Origin: Diploscapter coronatus
Taxonomy: Eukaryota > Nematoda > Chromadorea > Rhabditida > Rhabditidae
NCBI GenBank assembly: GCA_964036155.1
Contig: OZ038423.1
Location: forward strand, 34,363,249-34,427,248
DNA: 64,000 bases
Reading direction: 5' to 3'
The first letter of the stretch is position 1. Each line of letters opens with the position of its first letter. The position numbers and the translations under genes are program-made. Below are positions 1 through 21,650 of the stretch, piece after piece. The notes under the pieces are model-generated. The model was not told the DNA's origin and did no database searches. It was given only the letters and a program-made list of their open reading frames with translations.

Positions 1-215
1 ATATGAATTATGCAAGATATTATCATTCGCTCATTGTCTATAACGGGAAATTGTACGCAATCGGAGGGTGAGCTGAGATTTTGCATATCTTTATACCAAA
101 GATTTGTTAATTTAGATTTCAAGAATGTTTGAATGAAAATTGTTGTGATTCAATCGAGGAATACGATCCACAAACGAATGAATGGCGTGAAGTGGGAAAA
201 ATTAACATAAAATAA
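1..215 (+). CDS. Kelch-repeat protein, 3' end only (5' partial)
   Basis: Two exons, about 1-67 and 116-215, are joined across a 48-bp intron that starts GTGAGC and ends ATTTAG. The translated end contains the kelch signature: a hydrophobic strand followed by a double glycine (AIGG), then a segment reading SIEEYDPQTNEWREVG before a stop at 213-215. Kelch repeats fold as beta-propeller blades and usually bind substrate in F-box or BTB ubiquitin ligases. The same exon structure and near-identical residues occur on the opposite strand at 19289-19553 and 20378-20672, so this is the end of another member of that gene family. The start lies outside the window. The downstream flank (about 205-355) is also similar to 19146-19295 in inverted orientation, so the duplication extended past the gene. 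An AATAAA lies about 45 bp after the stop. Confidence 0.75.
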
Positions 216-1148
216 AATCTTGATTACAATAATCTCAGATTTCATATTGTAATTTTATTCAATAAAATGTGAAATAATAATTTAATTTCAATGAACATGA
301 CACAAACAGCTCTCGAAAATATCCAAGAGTGATAAGGGATAATTGTAGCTGAAACATTCTTTAAAATGTTGTAACCAAATCCAATATTTTCTAGTAATCA
401 AACCTAGGGAGAACGATCGTCAGCGATCACTTTGCGACCTACCCCTTATAATATTTCCTATGCAGTTTTGTATCTCTAACCTAAAATTCTTCCATTCATA
501 ATGAAGTGGTAACAAAAATTTCGCTCGTGCAACCTAACCCTTGTATATTTTTTTCGCCTGACGAAAGTGTTCCCTAGGTCTGCGTTCTTAAACACCCGGT
601 AAAGTGACCCCGATATCATCATTTCATCTATTTCTGTCGTGCCTGCTTAATGATCTTTCAAATCTGATCATCATAACATAAGTTTATGAAGTTCAAAATT
701 TAAATCTTTTCCCCAATCTAGATCCAGTTCAATTCTACTGCATTCATACTTGCTAGACTACGATCATAAATGTGAAGATGATTCTAACCAAAGGCTTTTT
801 GAAAGTGGTCACAACACACCTCCAAAATCACCTGCATAATCAATGAAGGGAGAAATAGTGCATGAAAAGATACAGAAAATAGCGAGCAAGTGACCAAAAG
901 ATCCACTTGTCAAATTCTTTATCCTTTTCATTCAGTTCTCAATTCTCGTCTTCCATGAATGGTCATTCTTCTTTTTCTTCCTCACTTATTTTTAGCTTCA
1001 ATTTGTATATTCTGAATCTTAGCTTGATATGTTATTTAAATAGGGTTACATTCACTTAATCATTGATTGCAGATTTTCTCATTCAATCAACTCTTTTACT
1101 GTTTCCATTTTGAAATAATATGGTCATTGTTTAGGTCTCTTAACGAAG
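216..1148. other. Spacer between kelch end and F-box exon
   Basis: I see no coding exon here. The first 140 bases are the duplicated 3' flank of the kelch gene. The last 20 bases before 1149 (TTGTTTAG plus GTCTCTTAACGAAG) are conserved with the upstream flank of the F-box exon at 21650, and contain an acceptor-like TTTAG. This suggests a spliced 5' leader or a trans-splice site. Confidence 0.5.
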
Positions 1149-1307
1149 ATGTTGGCCAATTTACCAGTCGAAATGATACTGTTGATCTGCGAATATCCTG
1201 AATTCAAAGACCTGGGACAATTGGCCTGGACTAGCAATCGAATGATGGGAATAATCAAGAAATATCTGCCGATGGCGCTCGAGAGGAAAACTTTACTCTA
1301 TAGTTAG
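1149..1307 (+). pseudogene. Lone F-box exon, copy of the 21650 gene's first exon
   Basis: This 52-codon open frame begins MLANLPVEMILLICEYPEF, a classic F-box start (LP.E...LI....F.DL..L...N) that binds Skp1 in SCF ubiquitin ligases. It is nearly identical to the first coding exon of the minus-strand gene at 21497-21650. There the exon ends at a GTAGG donor after TLLY; here the matching place reads TATAGTTAGGG. This either stops the frame or acts as a weak donor (GTTAGG). No kelch exons follow on the plus strand, and the sequence after 1307 is unrelated to the parent. I read it as a truncated duplicate, though an F-box-only peptide or splicing to an unseen exon is possible. Confidence 0.6.
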
Positions 1308-1825
1308 GGAGGCCAAGTGCCCCCCTTTTGAAGGAGAGAAAGAATGCATAAATTTTTCCGATGAAAAGAAAGCACTTTTCAGAAACAGTAACGAGGAAAG
1401 TAAAGGCTGGGGATTTTTAGGAGCTGTGAATTCCTACCTGATTCGGGCATCCCGCACAGCCTGATGCCTTTCCGGCATTTTCACTGCCCACTCCCGGGAC
1501 AGCCCTCGTTTGCATTCGACGGAACTTCGGACATACTTCGAACTTCTGAAAGAAAAATCAAATTCAAATAAATCAACTGCAGCAAATGAGAAAGGTATGA
1601 AACGAGTTTTCAACTCGTGATACAAATCACGAAGATAAAGAAAGGAGTAAAACAGTCATTTTATTTACTAGGCAAGAAAGTTGGCACGAGGCCTGTGAGG
1701 TCGATTTAGCGATAAAAGCCTAGATCAGAGGAGAAACGACAATACAAATGAAATAGAAGAAGAGTGAAGCAATCTGTCTCGCTCTTTTATGAATAGAAAA
1801 CTGGCTCTCCGTTCCCAGATACAAG
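1308..1825. other. Spacer, no gene seen
   Basis: This is the 3' side of the minus-strand WW gene and the truncated end of the F-box copy. It contains no convincing exon on either strand. Short open frames here show no family resemblance and no splice support. Confidence 0.4.
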
Positions 1826-4800
1826 CTACGGCCCAGGGGGCGGGTAGTCTTCGGTCTGAAAATTCTTAATGAATTTCAAAGATTGATAACATAATAATAT
1901 CCTCTACTGTAAAAATAGGGAAATATAACATAAAATAAGAGAATTCTTTGAAAATAATAACAATCAAGCTAATTTTATATTGCAGATTTGGAAATTTCTT
2001 ACCGGTCCGCCGATCCTCCGATCGTTGTAGGTGGTGGCTCCAGTGGGTTGCATCACCCATTCGTCGGGCAGTGATCTCAGCGGGTTGTTGCTCGCCATCA
2101 TCACTCCGCCTGCCGCACCATTGCCTTGCTGAAAAAATTCGACATTTATTTTTCCAGCCCTACTCTTTTTTTTTTTTAAATTTTCTAACTCGAAAAGTAC
2201 AATTCATGAATTTTCTTCATTTCTTCACTCCATATTTCAAGTTGTGAAAAGGATATTATCGAAACTTCTTTTAAAACATTCTAGATTTGTAGTCGGTTTT
2301 ATTTTCAATTTCTCAAAATAAATTTGAAGAATTCTTATAAATTTATCAAATTTTCTATTTTTTTGCTGTCAAAAATCATGCTCACTGACCTGCAACAACA
2401 AGTCTTGTTCCCGGTTCCCGTCATTCTGCCCCTGCTGCTGGTGGTTCCACGGTCCCTGCTGCTGGTTCCACGGTCCCTGCTGCTGCTGGTGGTTCCACGG
2501 TCCCTGCTGTTGCTGGTGGTGCCACGTCATAGTGGACATGTTGTGATCCTCATGGTACATCTTAAATTTACAACGTTTAGAAATTTTATTCTCAATTCGA
2601 AAAAAAAATCTTATCAATTTTATTTTATCAAACTTTCCCAAATTCGGTCCACATGAACTCGTAAATCGATCCACAAAAAATACTTGTCATATCGCGAGAG
2701 GGAAAAAGCATATCTTCTTTTTCTCTCACAAAAAATATACTTTTTCTGATGGTCGATTTGAAGATCCAGTTTGGAGAAATCTGATTTTTATTTATTTGTC
2801 ATCAAAAGATCTCACGATTCACTAGAAAAGTACTCGCATGTCATGTTTCAGAGAACTTAAAGTGAAAAAATCAAGAATGTCTAGATAATTTCAGAATATC
2901 ATCATCTTGCACTATAATTTCTCTAAAATACTAAATTAGGAAGATAAAGAGGTTATAAGATTTACCTGTTCACGAGTGGCGTGTTCCATCTCCCAGCCGA
3001 CGGGTAGCGATTGATTGGAAGGTTGTTCCCAAGTGCCCGGGAACGGATTCGGCGCTGACGATGTACCTCAAAATATTTTTAAATAAAAAATAATCCACTT
3101 TCATTTTTTCTTACTCTTTTCCAAAGCTGAAAATCCAATGATAGCTTATTCACAAGATTTAGTTTTGTCACTGCTAGAATAGTCAAAATGATTTATCATT
3201 TCAATTCCTCAAAAATAAGTTTAAAATTTTTTAAATGCAAAATCCCTATACAAGACATTATTCTTAAGAACCGAATTTTTATAGAGGGGAGGTGGTATCC
3301 AAAAGTCTACCCCATTTTTGCGACACTGACACACATTGCAGCGTCAATGTTGTGTCAGTGTCCGTATCAAACTCTTTAAGACCGAGTCTTTGAGAGGTTT
3401 AACCAAGGAATGGCCAGTGGCAAGTTCTATTTTCTTAGATTTTCGTCATTTTTATACTCCTAATAGTTAAAAAATGTGTTTGAAAAAAAATCTTCTGAAT
3501 AAAAAAAGTACCTTGCTCGTCATTAGCGGAATTTCCGCCAGATTCGAAGAGAGCAGGAGCAGAGGCATACAGGCCGAATCCACTGAATGGGGAGGAGGCT
3601 GAAAACATATTTTCTCTAAATTATCAAATTTTTCCTTGTTAAATTTTCATTTTGGAAACGTTCTGAAGAAATCTTTATAAACTTTACCCGCTGGCTCAGG
3701 ACCGGAAATGAATCGAGAGATGAATGCAGCAGGGCCCGAATTAGTTGCCGTTGGAACGAATGCCGGAACGTTGGTCACGTTCAACGCCGAACTCACTGCA
3801 AATGACTACTTAAGAAAAATTTGCCCGTAAAACAATTGCCCATTTTTGGTATAAATAATGTAAGATGCAAGCGAAATTTAAATACGAAGTTTGTTAAAAA
3901 AATTGTTTCAACTCATCTGATAACTTTTGGATATGTTTAAAAAACGAGGAATAAAAATTAGGAAATAGAATAAAAACGGTGAAAGTTTGAAAATATTGAA
4001 CGACTCACCATTCGCATACCACCCGTCTTCAACTGCCTGCTTGTCGAAGTTGAGTTTGTCCAAGTATTCTTCATCATTGATTTGTTTGAATAGCGAGCTG
4101 TCCGCTTTCCTCGTCGGGGAGTGCACCCTGAAGATATAATGAATACAAAGAAAATCAGTATCCGTATTCAGAAAAATTGATCCTTTGAGATGTGTTGAAA
4201 AACTAGTTTGAGATAAACTATCGATAGTTTATCCAAAAGGATAAGTTATCTTAGAGGATCATTTTTCTAAATACGAATACAGGTATGAATTTTTTCAGAC
4301 CAATTTCTGTTAATGCTTCGCATTTACTAATCAAAATATTATAAAAGCTTAAGATTTAAAAATGTCGACTCTTTTATTTTGCGTGCAATAAAATTTGTTT
4401 ACTTACAGGACGTGCGTAATCTCATTGTGGATCCACCTCTTCCATAGCTCTGAAGTCGTCAAATATGTCTTAGAGCTCGTTTGAATGAGTTTGAGAATTC
4501 CATCTGAATTGATTGGTTGTTTTCAAGAGCTCAATGGACACTTCTTTCTTACTTGCAATTTTGGTCGAGATTTCCTCAGGGAACCTAGTCATTTTGGTGT
4601 TGAGTCCCCGTGATGGTGTCGTATACCTGAGCGTGTTGTCGTGTTTGAATAGCTGAATATCAAAAATTTGATTTTCAATATACACACAATTTAGAGATTT
4701 TTTGTATTTTCGAATGAGAATTAAATCTTTCGAGTGTAATTCGCAATGTATTTTCCTTATATTGTCCATTGTAAAAAAAAACTTGGCAGTCGCAGTGCCC

Positions 4801-7204
4801 TCCGTACAAGGAGGCGGTGCGAACAGCACGCTTCCCGCTCGCGTCGCGGCATGCATTGCGAATTCATTATTCAAACTGGATTTTCACTTTCATTTATTTT
4901 TTTTCGACGCTTTCATCCGTGATTTTTATAATTATTCGGTAATTATCGATAATTAGGATATAATTACAGAGTTTTGCTGAGAAATTATGCTCAAGAAATC
5001 ATTTTATCGAGAGAAACGATAAAAAGTCACGGAAAAACACGAAATAAACAGAAAACTAAAACCTGTGTCTGTAATTATGTTCTAATTATCGATAATTATC
5101 ACAATTTTGAAGAAGAAATTCAAAAATCTATTAAAAAAATAATTTTCAAAAAAATCACTGCAAAATACGAGAAAAATAAGTGAAAAGTGGCTGCTCATTG
5201 AATCACCTACAGGTAATTAGCTCTAATTATCGATGATTACCGAATAATTATAAAAATTACGGACGAAAACGTCGAAAAAATAAGTGAAAATGAAAATCCA
5301 GTTTGAATAATGAATTCGCAATGCATGCCGCGACGCGAGCGGGAAGCGTGCTGTTCGCACCGCCCCCTTGTGCGAAGGGCACTGAGACTGTCAAGTTTTT
5401 TTTTACAATGGACAATAAATATTATGAGCATGTTTATTCACTCAAAATAACCTTTTGATAATGAATTGCATAATCCTCTTCAAGAAATCATTAAATTAAT
5501 TTATTCATACCTGGGTCATTAGGAGCGTAATCGTCTTTCGAACCATATGGTCGATATCCCTATCGCAGGACTTTTTGCACTCGATCGCTGCGGCTCGGAT
5601 ATTCCCAATTCTGAAACCCAAATGGTTGATGAGCGCTTCGCTCTTGTCGGTGAGTCGAGATGGCTCAAGGTGGTACGTCTCGCCCTCGATCGTCGGTGCT
5701 TGCTAAAAAAAGAGATTTTGGAGGGTTAACCACTTGCTGTACTTGATAGAAATTGACTCAAATATTACATTACTTTTCAGTCGATTACGAGTCAATTGAT
5801 GCCCATCTTGATATAGTATTACGCGGGTACCATATGGGTGGTATACCATGGACCCATATGATAGCATGGTACTCTAGGAAGCAAAAATGAAGTATTGCCC
5901 TTAATCTGCTATATCCCAAAAGTTTTTTTTTTCGAAAAGTTATGAATTTTTGAAGATTTTTGTCATTTTCGTGAGTCTGACCCATTCAAACCTCCATACC
6001 ACGCATTACCATTATAGCTAGACCCAAAGTGTCTTCACAAAAGTTGCTGTTTTTCAAGCTCTACCGATTAGTATGCATATCGTAGGGTCTAACCGCCATT
6101 TTTAAAATCGATCCCTCTGAGATAACACTTTTGACCCATCAAAAATGGTTTTGACGAAACCTTTCTGAATATTTCAAAAGAATTCAACCATTATTTTCAT
6201 TTTTCCAATTTGACTAATTGTACAAACCTTAGGATCGAACTTATGCAGGATGCTGTGCATCTCAGCCAGTTGGACGTCCTTCTCCTTCAGCTGCACGTCT
6301 TTCTCCGCCAACTGGCGAGTGGCCTCGGTATGCTCCTGAATTGTCACTTTCAATTGAAGAAAAATCAGTAAAATGAAAAATAGTGTGATTGCTCGAGTAA
6401 ATGTGTTGAATTTTTACATTGCTTTATCAAAAATTCAATTAACTTTGCAAGAGAAGCTAGATACTAATAATGGACCTTAGTTTAATCACGATTTTTAAGC
6501 TGACCTCCTGCAGAACTTTGATTAACTCCTCCTTAGCTCTCAATTTCTCTTCGGCGTGATTCAGCTGGTCCTGCAGAGTGGAAATATCAGCGCGCACATT
6601 CTTCAACTAAAACAACATAATTGTGAATTTCGCAGAAGAATAGAACAAGTTTCTAATCATATATCTTAAATGATATTCTGATAAGATTTGTAATTTGTAA
6701 ACGGCATTTTTAGAAATTCGGAATGCAAAAAAGAAAGAAGGAAGTTTTCCCACCAGTACCGATTATTTTAATTCTTCGATCAAATAGCGAAAATTTCAGA
6801 TTTAAACTTTTTTTTTTTTAAAATAAAGATATTAAAAAAAGCATTTACCTCATCCTCGAGAGCGACCGCGTGGTTGTGTTTATTCTCCAGCTGCGTGTTC
6901 AGACTAGCCACATCCACACTGCAAATCATGCTTTTAGTCGACTCAACCAAAATCGGATTTGCAACTTCTAGAACTAAGATTTACCAAAGAAATAGAAGGA
7001 TGTTGTCTGTTAAAAACTAAGAAAATAACAATTTTCATGAGTAGGAAAAGATACCTTTTTATAGTATCGTTGTTCGAAAAATTGCAAATCGAAACAAGAT
7101 GATGAGAGAACTTACGTGGGGTTGGGATTGACGGACTGCGGCACGTGATCGTCCATCATCAGATTTGGATTCGACGAGGACTGGGCCTTCACCGGATTAC
7201 TCAT
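1826..7204 (-). CDS. Coiled-coil and WW-domain protein, 499 aa, family not recognised
   Basis: Fourteen exons on the minus strand: 7116-7204, 6849-6918, 6505-6606, 6228-6335, 5511-5702, 4553-4652, 4407-4503, 4009-4127, 3688-3795, 3512-3598, 2966-3066, 2390-2560, 2003-2128, 1826-1855. They sum to 1500 nt and every junction keeps phase. Residues about 30-125 are heptad-rich (LENKHNHAVALEDE, DQLNHAEEKLRAKEE, AEKDVQLKEKDVQLAEMH), so a coiled coil is likely. A helical region of about 150 residues follows. An NPF tripeptide comes next, and then a WW domain split over two exons (LPVGWEM ... MYHEDHNMSTMTW) with both tryptophans present. A Gln/Trp-rich repeat of the unit QQQGPWNH follows, then a second LPDEWVMQ start that may be a decayed WW, and the tail TEDYPPPGP. 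WW domains bind proline motifs such as PPxY. I see no HECT, SH3 or kinase domain. The function is unknown; an adaptor role is only an inference. Confidence 0.75.
2395..2540 (-). repeat. Coding tandem repeat, unit (CAG)n-GGACCGTGGAACCA
   Basis: Inside exon 12 of the WW gene a 21-27-bp unit encoding QQQ(Q)GPWN(H/Q) is repeated about four times with length variation. This makes a low-complexity linker directly after the WW domain. Slippage could change the copy number without breaking frame because the variation is in CAG codons. Confidence 0.7.
4156..4290. repeat. Small inverted repeat in intron of the WW gene
   Basis: The sequence TATTCAGAAAAATTGATCC near 4166 is mirrored by GGATCATTTTTCTAAATACG near 4256, with further inner pairing around the palindrome AACTATCGATAGTT. 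This would form a long imperfect hairpin, typical of a decayed miniature transposon. It lies wholly within the intron between 4127 and 4407. Confidence 0.5.
4762..5415. mobile_element. Miniature inverted-repeat element, 654 bp, about 200-bp arms, TA flanks
   Basis: The left arm (4762 to about 4966) and right arm (about 5211 to 5415) are reverse complements over about 200 bp. They start TTGTCCATTGTAAAA and finish TTTTACAATGGACAA. A TA dinucleotide flanks both ends (4760-4761 and 5416-5417), matching the target duplication of Tc1/mariner-type transposases. The centre (about 4967-5210) is AT-rich and encodes no transposase, so the element is non-autonomous. The arms contain a GC-rich block with coding-like open frames and the palindrome AATTATCGATAATTA. 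It lies within the intron between 4652 and 5511 of the WW gene and so does not break its frame. Confidence 0.8.
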
Positions 7205-7242
7205 CTGGAATTCGATTATTATCAACTGATCTGCAGTCAATA

Positions 7243-7432
7243 TTTAAGAGCCATTCCACGAATAAACAGAACTGTCAAAGGAGATCCGGACAACTGCAAA
7301 AGTGTCTCGGATCCGAACCAAACTTATATGGTGGGTACACCCATGGACCCTAATCATCACAAAAATGGGGAGATCAGGTCCCGCCCACATGAAGGAGCGG
7401 AGCTTGGGAACCACACTCAATCGTTCGATTCG
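7243..7432 (+). repeat. Dispersed repeat family A, copy 1
   Basis: About 190 bp beginning GAGCCATTCCACGAATAAAC and ending in GGAGCGGAGCTTGGGAAC. Two related copies occur at 18678-18850 (same strand) and 22058-22262 (opposite strand). Shared blocks include GATCCGGACAA, a segment around GGATCCGAACCAAAC, CCCATGGACCCTAATCA and a purine-rich GGCGGAGCT tail. The reverse strand carries GGTTCGGATCC, which resembles a polymerase III B box. A tRNA-related SINE is possible, but I could not find a clear A box. Confidence 0.6.
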
Positions 7433-7838
7433 TAACTAGAATCCAAAACTGCTAACAAAAAGAAGAAAAATGTCAAACCAGAGAAACGAAAAGTGAGAAA
7501 ATGAAAATGGTGTTGAGATTTCGACAGTAACCACTTTGCCTTTCTTCTCTGTTGCACTCTTTGCATCTTTGAACTGTCACTAGCCTAAAATTTTCACTCG
7601 ATTTTCTGTATTTTCGTTCGTCGAATTTTCTCGAATTTCGCAACTTTTATTGATTTTTGTCCCAACTATCTCCCTCGTGATTACCGCCAATTGGTTTCAG
7701 GAAGTGCAATTAGCAGTCTGGAATCAGTTCTGCAAGTATCCCTTTCCAACAGCAGCAGTCTGCAGCCGTGCAATTTGACCAGTCACCCACCCACCCCCTG
7801 CCTCGTCCCAATTCCTGTTCTGCAATTCTGCCAGGCTC
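7433..7838. promoter_or_regulatory. Upstream region shared by the divergent WW and ABCC genes
   Basis: The minus-strand WW gene starts at 7204 and the plus-strand ABC transporter at 7839, so the 634 bp between them must hold both 5' regions. About 190 bp of this is repeat family A. I see no clear TATA box. The sequence just before 7839 is C-rich (CCCACCCACCCCCTGCC) and differs in composition from the AT-rich spacers. Confidence 0.35.
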
Positions 7839-17963
<10,125 letters not shown>

Positions 17964-18660
17964 GGCAGGATATAGAGGTAGACAAAATGGAATTGATTTA
18001 AAAAAAAAAACAACTTAGGGTAAATTTTAAGAAAGTAGAGAAGAATGGAACGTGAAAGATGAAGTAGATAGTCAAATTGATAGATCAAATTGCATTATTA
18101 TTCCGTTGAAAATTCGCTTAATTTTGGTAACATTGTGCATTTGCAGACGACTGCAGCAATCGAATTCGCGTGATACTTGTCGGCATCAGGCTTCGGATTG
18201 CACTTCCCCATTTTCCCCCAATTTTCCATATCCCATCTTCAACTTTTCACTGCATAATTCATAATTTTAAAATTTTCATCATGCTTATTTTGCTCTATTG
18301 ACTTGAATTTGTGAAATATTGCATTTTTCTTGGATTTTCTGTTCATTTTCCCCTTTATTTTGTGCAAGCCATTTATTTATTCATTGTGCATTTCATTTGC
18401 TTGTATCATTTCAGTCATTTTATGATTTTATGCATCTGTCTTTCTACTTGTCAACTTGTATTCGTGAGAGCAGATTCTCAATTCCCATTTTCATTTTGCG
18501 CAAATTTTATTTGCCTTTTTCTGTTTTATCTTTTTATTCGTCTTTCTTCGTTTGATTTGTGGCATCATTTTCCCCATTTGATATAGTCAATGTGAATGAT
18601 TTTTACCTTTTTCTCCCAAAAAGGGACTCGTTGTAAGGAAATAATAAAGTTTTTCTTTGT
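17964..18660 (+). other. 3' UTR of the ABCC gene with polyadenylation signal
   Basis: After the stop at 17963 there is no coding exon, but a T-rich stretch runs to AATAAA at 18643-18648. A possible 3'-UTR intron runs from GTAGAC near 17978 to the TTTGCAG ending at 18147. The 91-aa open frame at 18311-18586 is T-rich low-complexity sequence and I do not count it as a gene. Confidence 0.45.
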
Positions 18661-18677
18661 TAACTCTTGCTTAATTT

Positions 18678-18850
18678 TAAGAGCCATTCCCACGAATAGC
18701 TAGCAAGGATCCGGACAATTACAACTTTTGAATCCGAACAAAACCCATATATGGTTGGTTAGGACCTTGGAGCCTAATCAGAAAATAGGCTTCGCCCCTA
18801 AAGTGGGCGGAGCTAGGTGGGGTCGAAAGTCGTGATTTTGACGATTTGAC
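18678..18850 (+). repeat. Dispersed repeat family A, copy 2
   Basis: Begins GAGCCATTCCCACGAATAG and contains GATCCGGACAATTACAA and AAGTGGGCGGAGCTAGG. It resembles the copies at 7243 and 22058. It follows the polyadenylation signal of the ABCC gene by about 30 bp. Confidence 0.6.
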
Positions 18851-19288
18851 TAAACAGGAAATATAAAACTTTGCTATAAAAGATTTTCGAAAAAATTTTA
18901 ATATTTGAATATCAAATTGAGAGAAACGATTCATTGTCCTATTTTAATTCTTGTCTTTTCCGGCATCGTCTAGCTATGTTACTTGTTGCCATTCGAGCCA
19001 TTTGAATGTTTATTTTTCCTTTCTTGTGAACGGTCATTCCATATTATCTAGAGCTGTCTGAAATTCGAAAAAATCGAACTTGACCTGAACTTTCAAGCAG
19101 TTCGAAGTTCAGTTCAGTTCGTACAACCCTGATTAAAAGGAACATTTATTTCAGCTACAATGATCCCTTATCACTTCTGGATATCTTCGAGAGTTGTCTG
19201 TATCATGTGCATTGAAATTTAATTATTATTTCACATTTTATTGAATAAAATTTCTATATGAAATCTGAGATTATAATCAAGCTTTATT

Positions 19289-21650
19289 TTATGTTAATCT
19301 TCCGACTTTTCGCCATTTATTCGCTTTTGGATCGTATTCCTCGATTGATTGTTGAAATCTAAATTAACAAGTATTTCGTATAAAGATATGCTAAATCTCA
19401 GCTCACCCTCCGATTGCATACAAACTCTCGTTAACGACAATAAGCGGATGACAATATCTTTCATAATTCATATCAGCGATTCGAGAAATTCGACTGTCAA
19501 CTGGAGCTGAGGGGTCGAAACACAGACAGGATTTAAATACTTCATCATCATCACTAAATATATAATTATTAATTTTATATGATAAATAATGTACTACTTC
19601 ATTCCTTTAACTCCTCCAGTTATGTAAATTTTGCCATTTAGCGATGCAACTCCGAAATGATATCGTTTTTCTGGAAGCTCTCCACTTTCAATCCATTCCC
19701 GTTCATCGTCTGATAACCGAAAGATCTTTTGACTATTAAGTCCATCAAGAACTGAATAGCCATAGTTATAATAATGAATATGCTATAATATGACCGTATA
19801 AAATTTCATCGCATGCTATTATTTGAGCCTTTTCAATTGGAAGAGGAAAAGCAGGTCCTGTTTGCCATTTTCCGTCTATTAAAATCTGAATTAATTATTT
19901 TAGGGACTTTCATTCGGTCTTCTTACATCCACACGATTCGTGTCTTCCTCTGTTTTAGGATCCTCTCCACCCAAATAATATAATTTGTCTTTGAAATAAG
20001 CCACAGATGCACATTTACGCCATTCAGGAGGATCTAGTCCTGTAAAATTCTTTGAATCGCGATCATTCATGGATTTGTTGATAAAACCTCTTGCAATTTG
20101 TCGAGTATCCAAGTCATATATTTCAAATGACTTTTCAGATGAGCTAATTCCAAAAATCTGAAATTTGAGAAATTATCAAAAATAACGAACATAAGAATTT
20201 ACTTTATTCTGTGTAGTTGCTACTTGATATGGCACATAACTCTTGGAAAATTTGGCAATCTCTTCGACTGAGTAGTCGTATGACTTGAACAAGTATATTC
20301 TTCCTTCATATTCATCATTATTCCAATAAAAAACTAAACTATTACAAATCGTTTCAAAGTCTCTTACTTAGCTTTCATCATAATTTCTTACGGTAAAATA
20401 GCGTTTTATGCAAATTATTTTTCCCGACTTCTCGCCATTTATTCGCTTGTGGATCGTATTCCTCGATTGAATTTTGAAATCTAAATTAACAAATATTTGG
20501 TATAAAGATATGTAAAATCTCAGCTCACCCCCCGATTACATACAATTTTCCATTAGTGGCAATGAGTGAATGACCCCATCTTGCATAATTCATATAAGTG
20601 ATTCGAGAAATTCGACTGTCAACTGGAGCTGAGGGGTCGAAACACAGACAGGATTTTAATGTTCCTCCGTCACTAAATATATAATGATACATTAGTTATT
20701 ATACAAAATTAACGACTTTAATCCTCCAGTTATGTAAATTCTTCCATTTAGCGATGCAACTCCGAAAGAAACTCGTTCTGGAATCTCTCCAATTTCAATC
20801 CATTCCCGTTCATCGTCTGATAATCGATATATAATAATAGTTTCCCACCATCCATTAAGAACTGAATAGCCATAATTACAATAATGATAATGAATATGCT
20901 AGAATGTGACCGTATAAAATGTCATCGCATGTTATTGTTCGAGCATAACTAATTAGACAAGGAAGAGCAGGTCCTGTTTCCCATTCCCCATCTATTAAAA
21001 CCTGAATAAATTATTTCATGGACTTTCATACGATCTTCTTACATCAACTCGATCCGTAGCTTTTTCTGTTTCAGGATCCTTTCCACCCAAGTAGTACAAT
21101 TTGTCTTTGAAATAAGCAACAGATGCACCATTACGCCACTCAGGAGGATCTGGTCCTGCAAAGAATGCAATAAAATTAAACCAAGCTATTGGCTTTTGTA
21201 ATGCTACCTTTTTTGATTTGCCGAGTATTCAGATCAAAAATTTCAGACGACTCTTTAAAAGAATTCAATGCAAAAATCTAAAATTTACAAAATTGGCAAT
21301 GCCAAATAAACTAATTTACCTTATCTTTTGTGATTATAACTTCCCATGGAGATAAACAATAAGTAAATTTCGCAATCTGCTCAACAGAATTAGTATGCGA
21401 GTCAAACAGACAAATTCTTCCTTCCCAAAAGTTGCCGTTTTGATAACGTACTAATACTAAAATTAATTTTCGTTCATATAAGAAGTATTTTCCTACTATA
21501 GAGTAAAGTTTTCCTCTCGAGCGCCATCGGCAGATATTTCTTGATTATTCGCATCATTCGATTGTTAGTCCAGGCCAATTGTCCCAGGTCTTTGAATTCG
21601 GGATATTCGCAGATCAGCAGTATAATTTCGACTGGTAGATTGGCTAACAT
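19289..21650 (-). CDS. F-box protein with two tandem kelch modules (588 aa; shorter 318-aa form possible)
   Basis: Minus strand. Exon 1 (21497-21650) encodes the F-box (MLANLPVEIILLICEYPEF). Module 1 exons: 21320-21456, 21208-21277, 21043-21155, 20911-21001, 20717-20861, 20529-20672, 20392-20480. Module 2 exons: 20203-20333, 19927-20157, 19795-19885, 19598-19751, 19407-19553, 19289-19358. The sum is 1767 nt and phase holds throughout. Each module has kelch strands with double glycines (YYLGG, IYITGG, LYVIGG or LYAIGG). If the donor after HKTLFY at 20391 is not used, translation stops at 20378 after 318 aa. F-box-kelch proteins recruit substrates to SCF ubiquitin ligases. The two modules are close copies, and one junction inside module 2 (RQIARGF...GLDPPEW) lacks the intron found in module 1. 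The fused model is an inference from splice signals. A separate module-2 pseudogene is the alternative. Confidence 0.75.

Noticed and set aside
4470..4874. 134-aa minus-strand frame as a separate gene
   Set aside because: It merges an arm of the transposon-like element with exon 4553-4652 of the WW gene and intron sequence. The spliced model explains its conserved part.
5785..6010. Palindrome around GGTACCATATGGGT near 5830 as a regulatory site or element
   Set aside because: It does form an imperfect hairpin and vaguely resembles part of repeat family A, but lacks clear ends or a second copy, so no feature is called.
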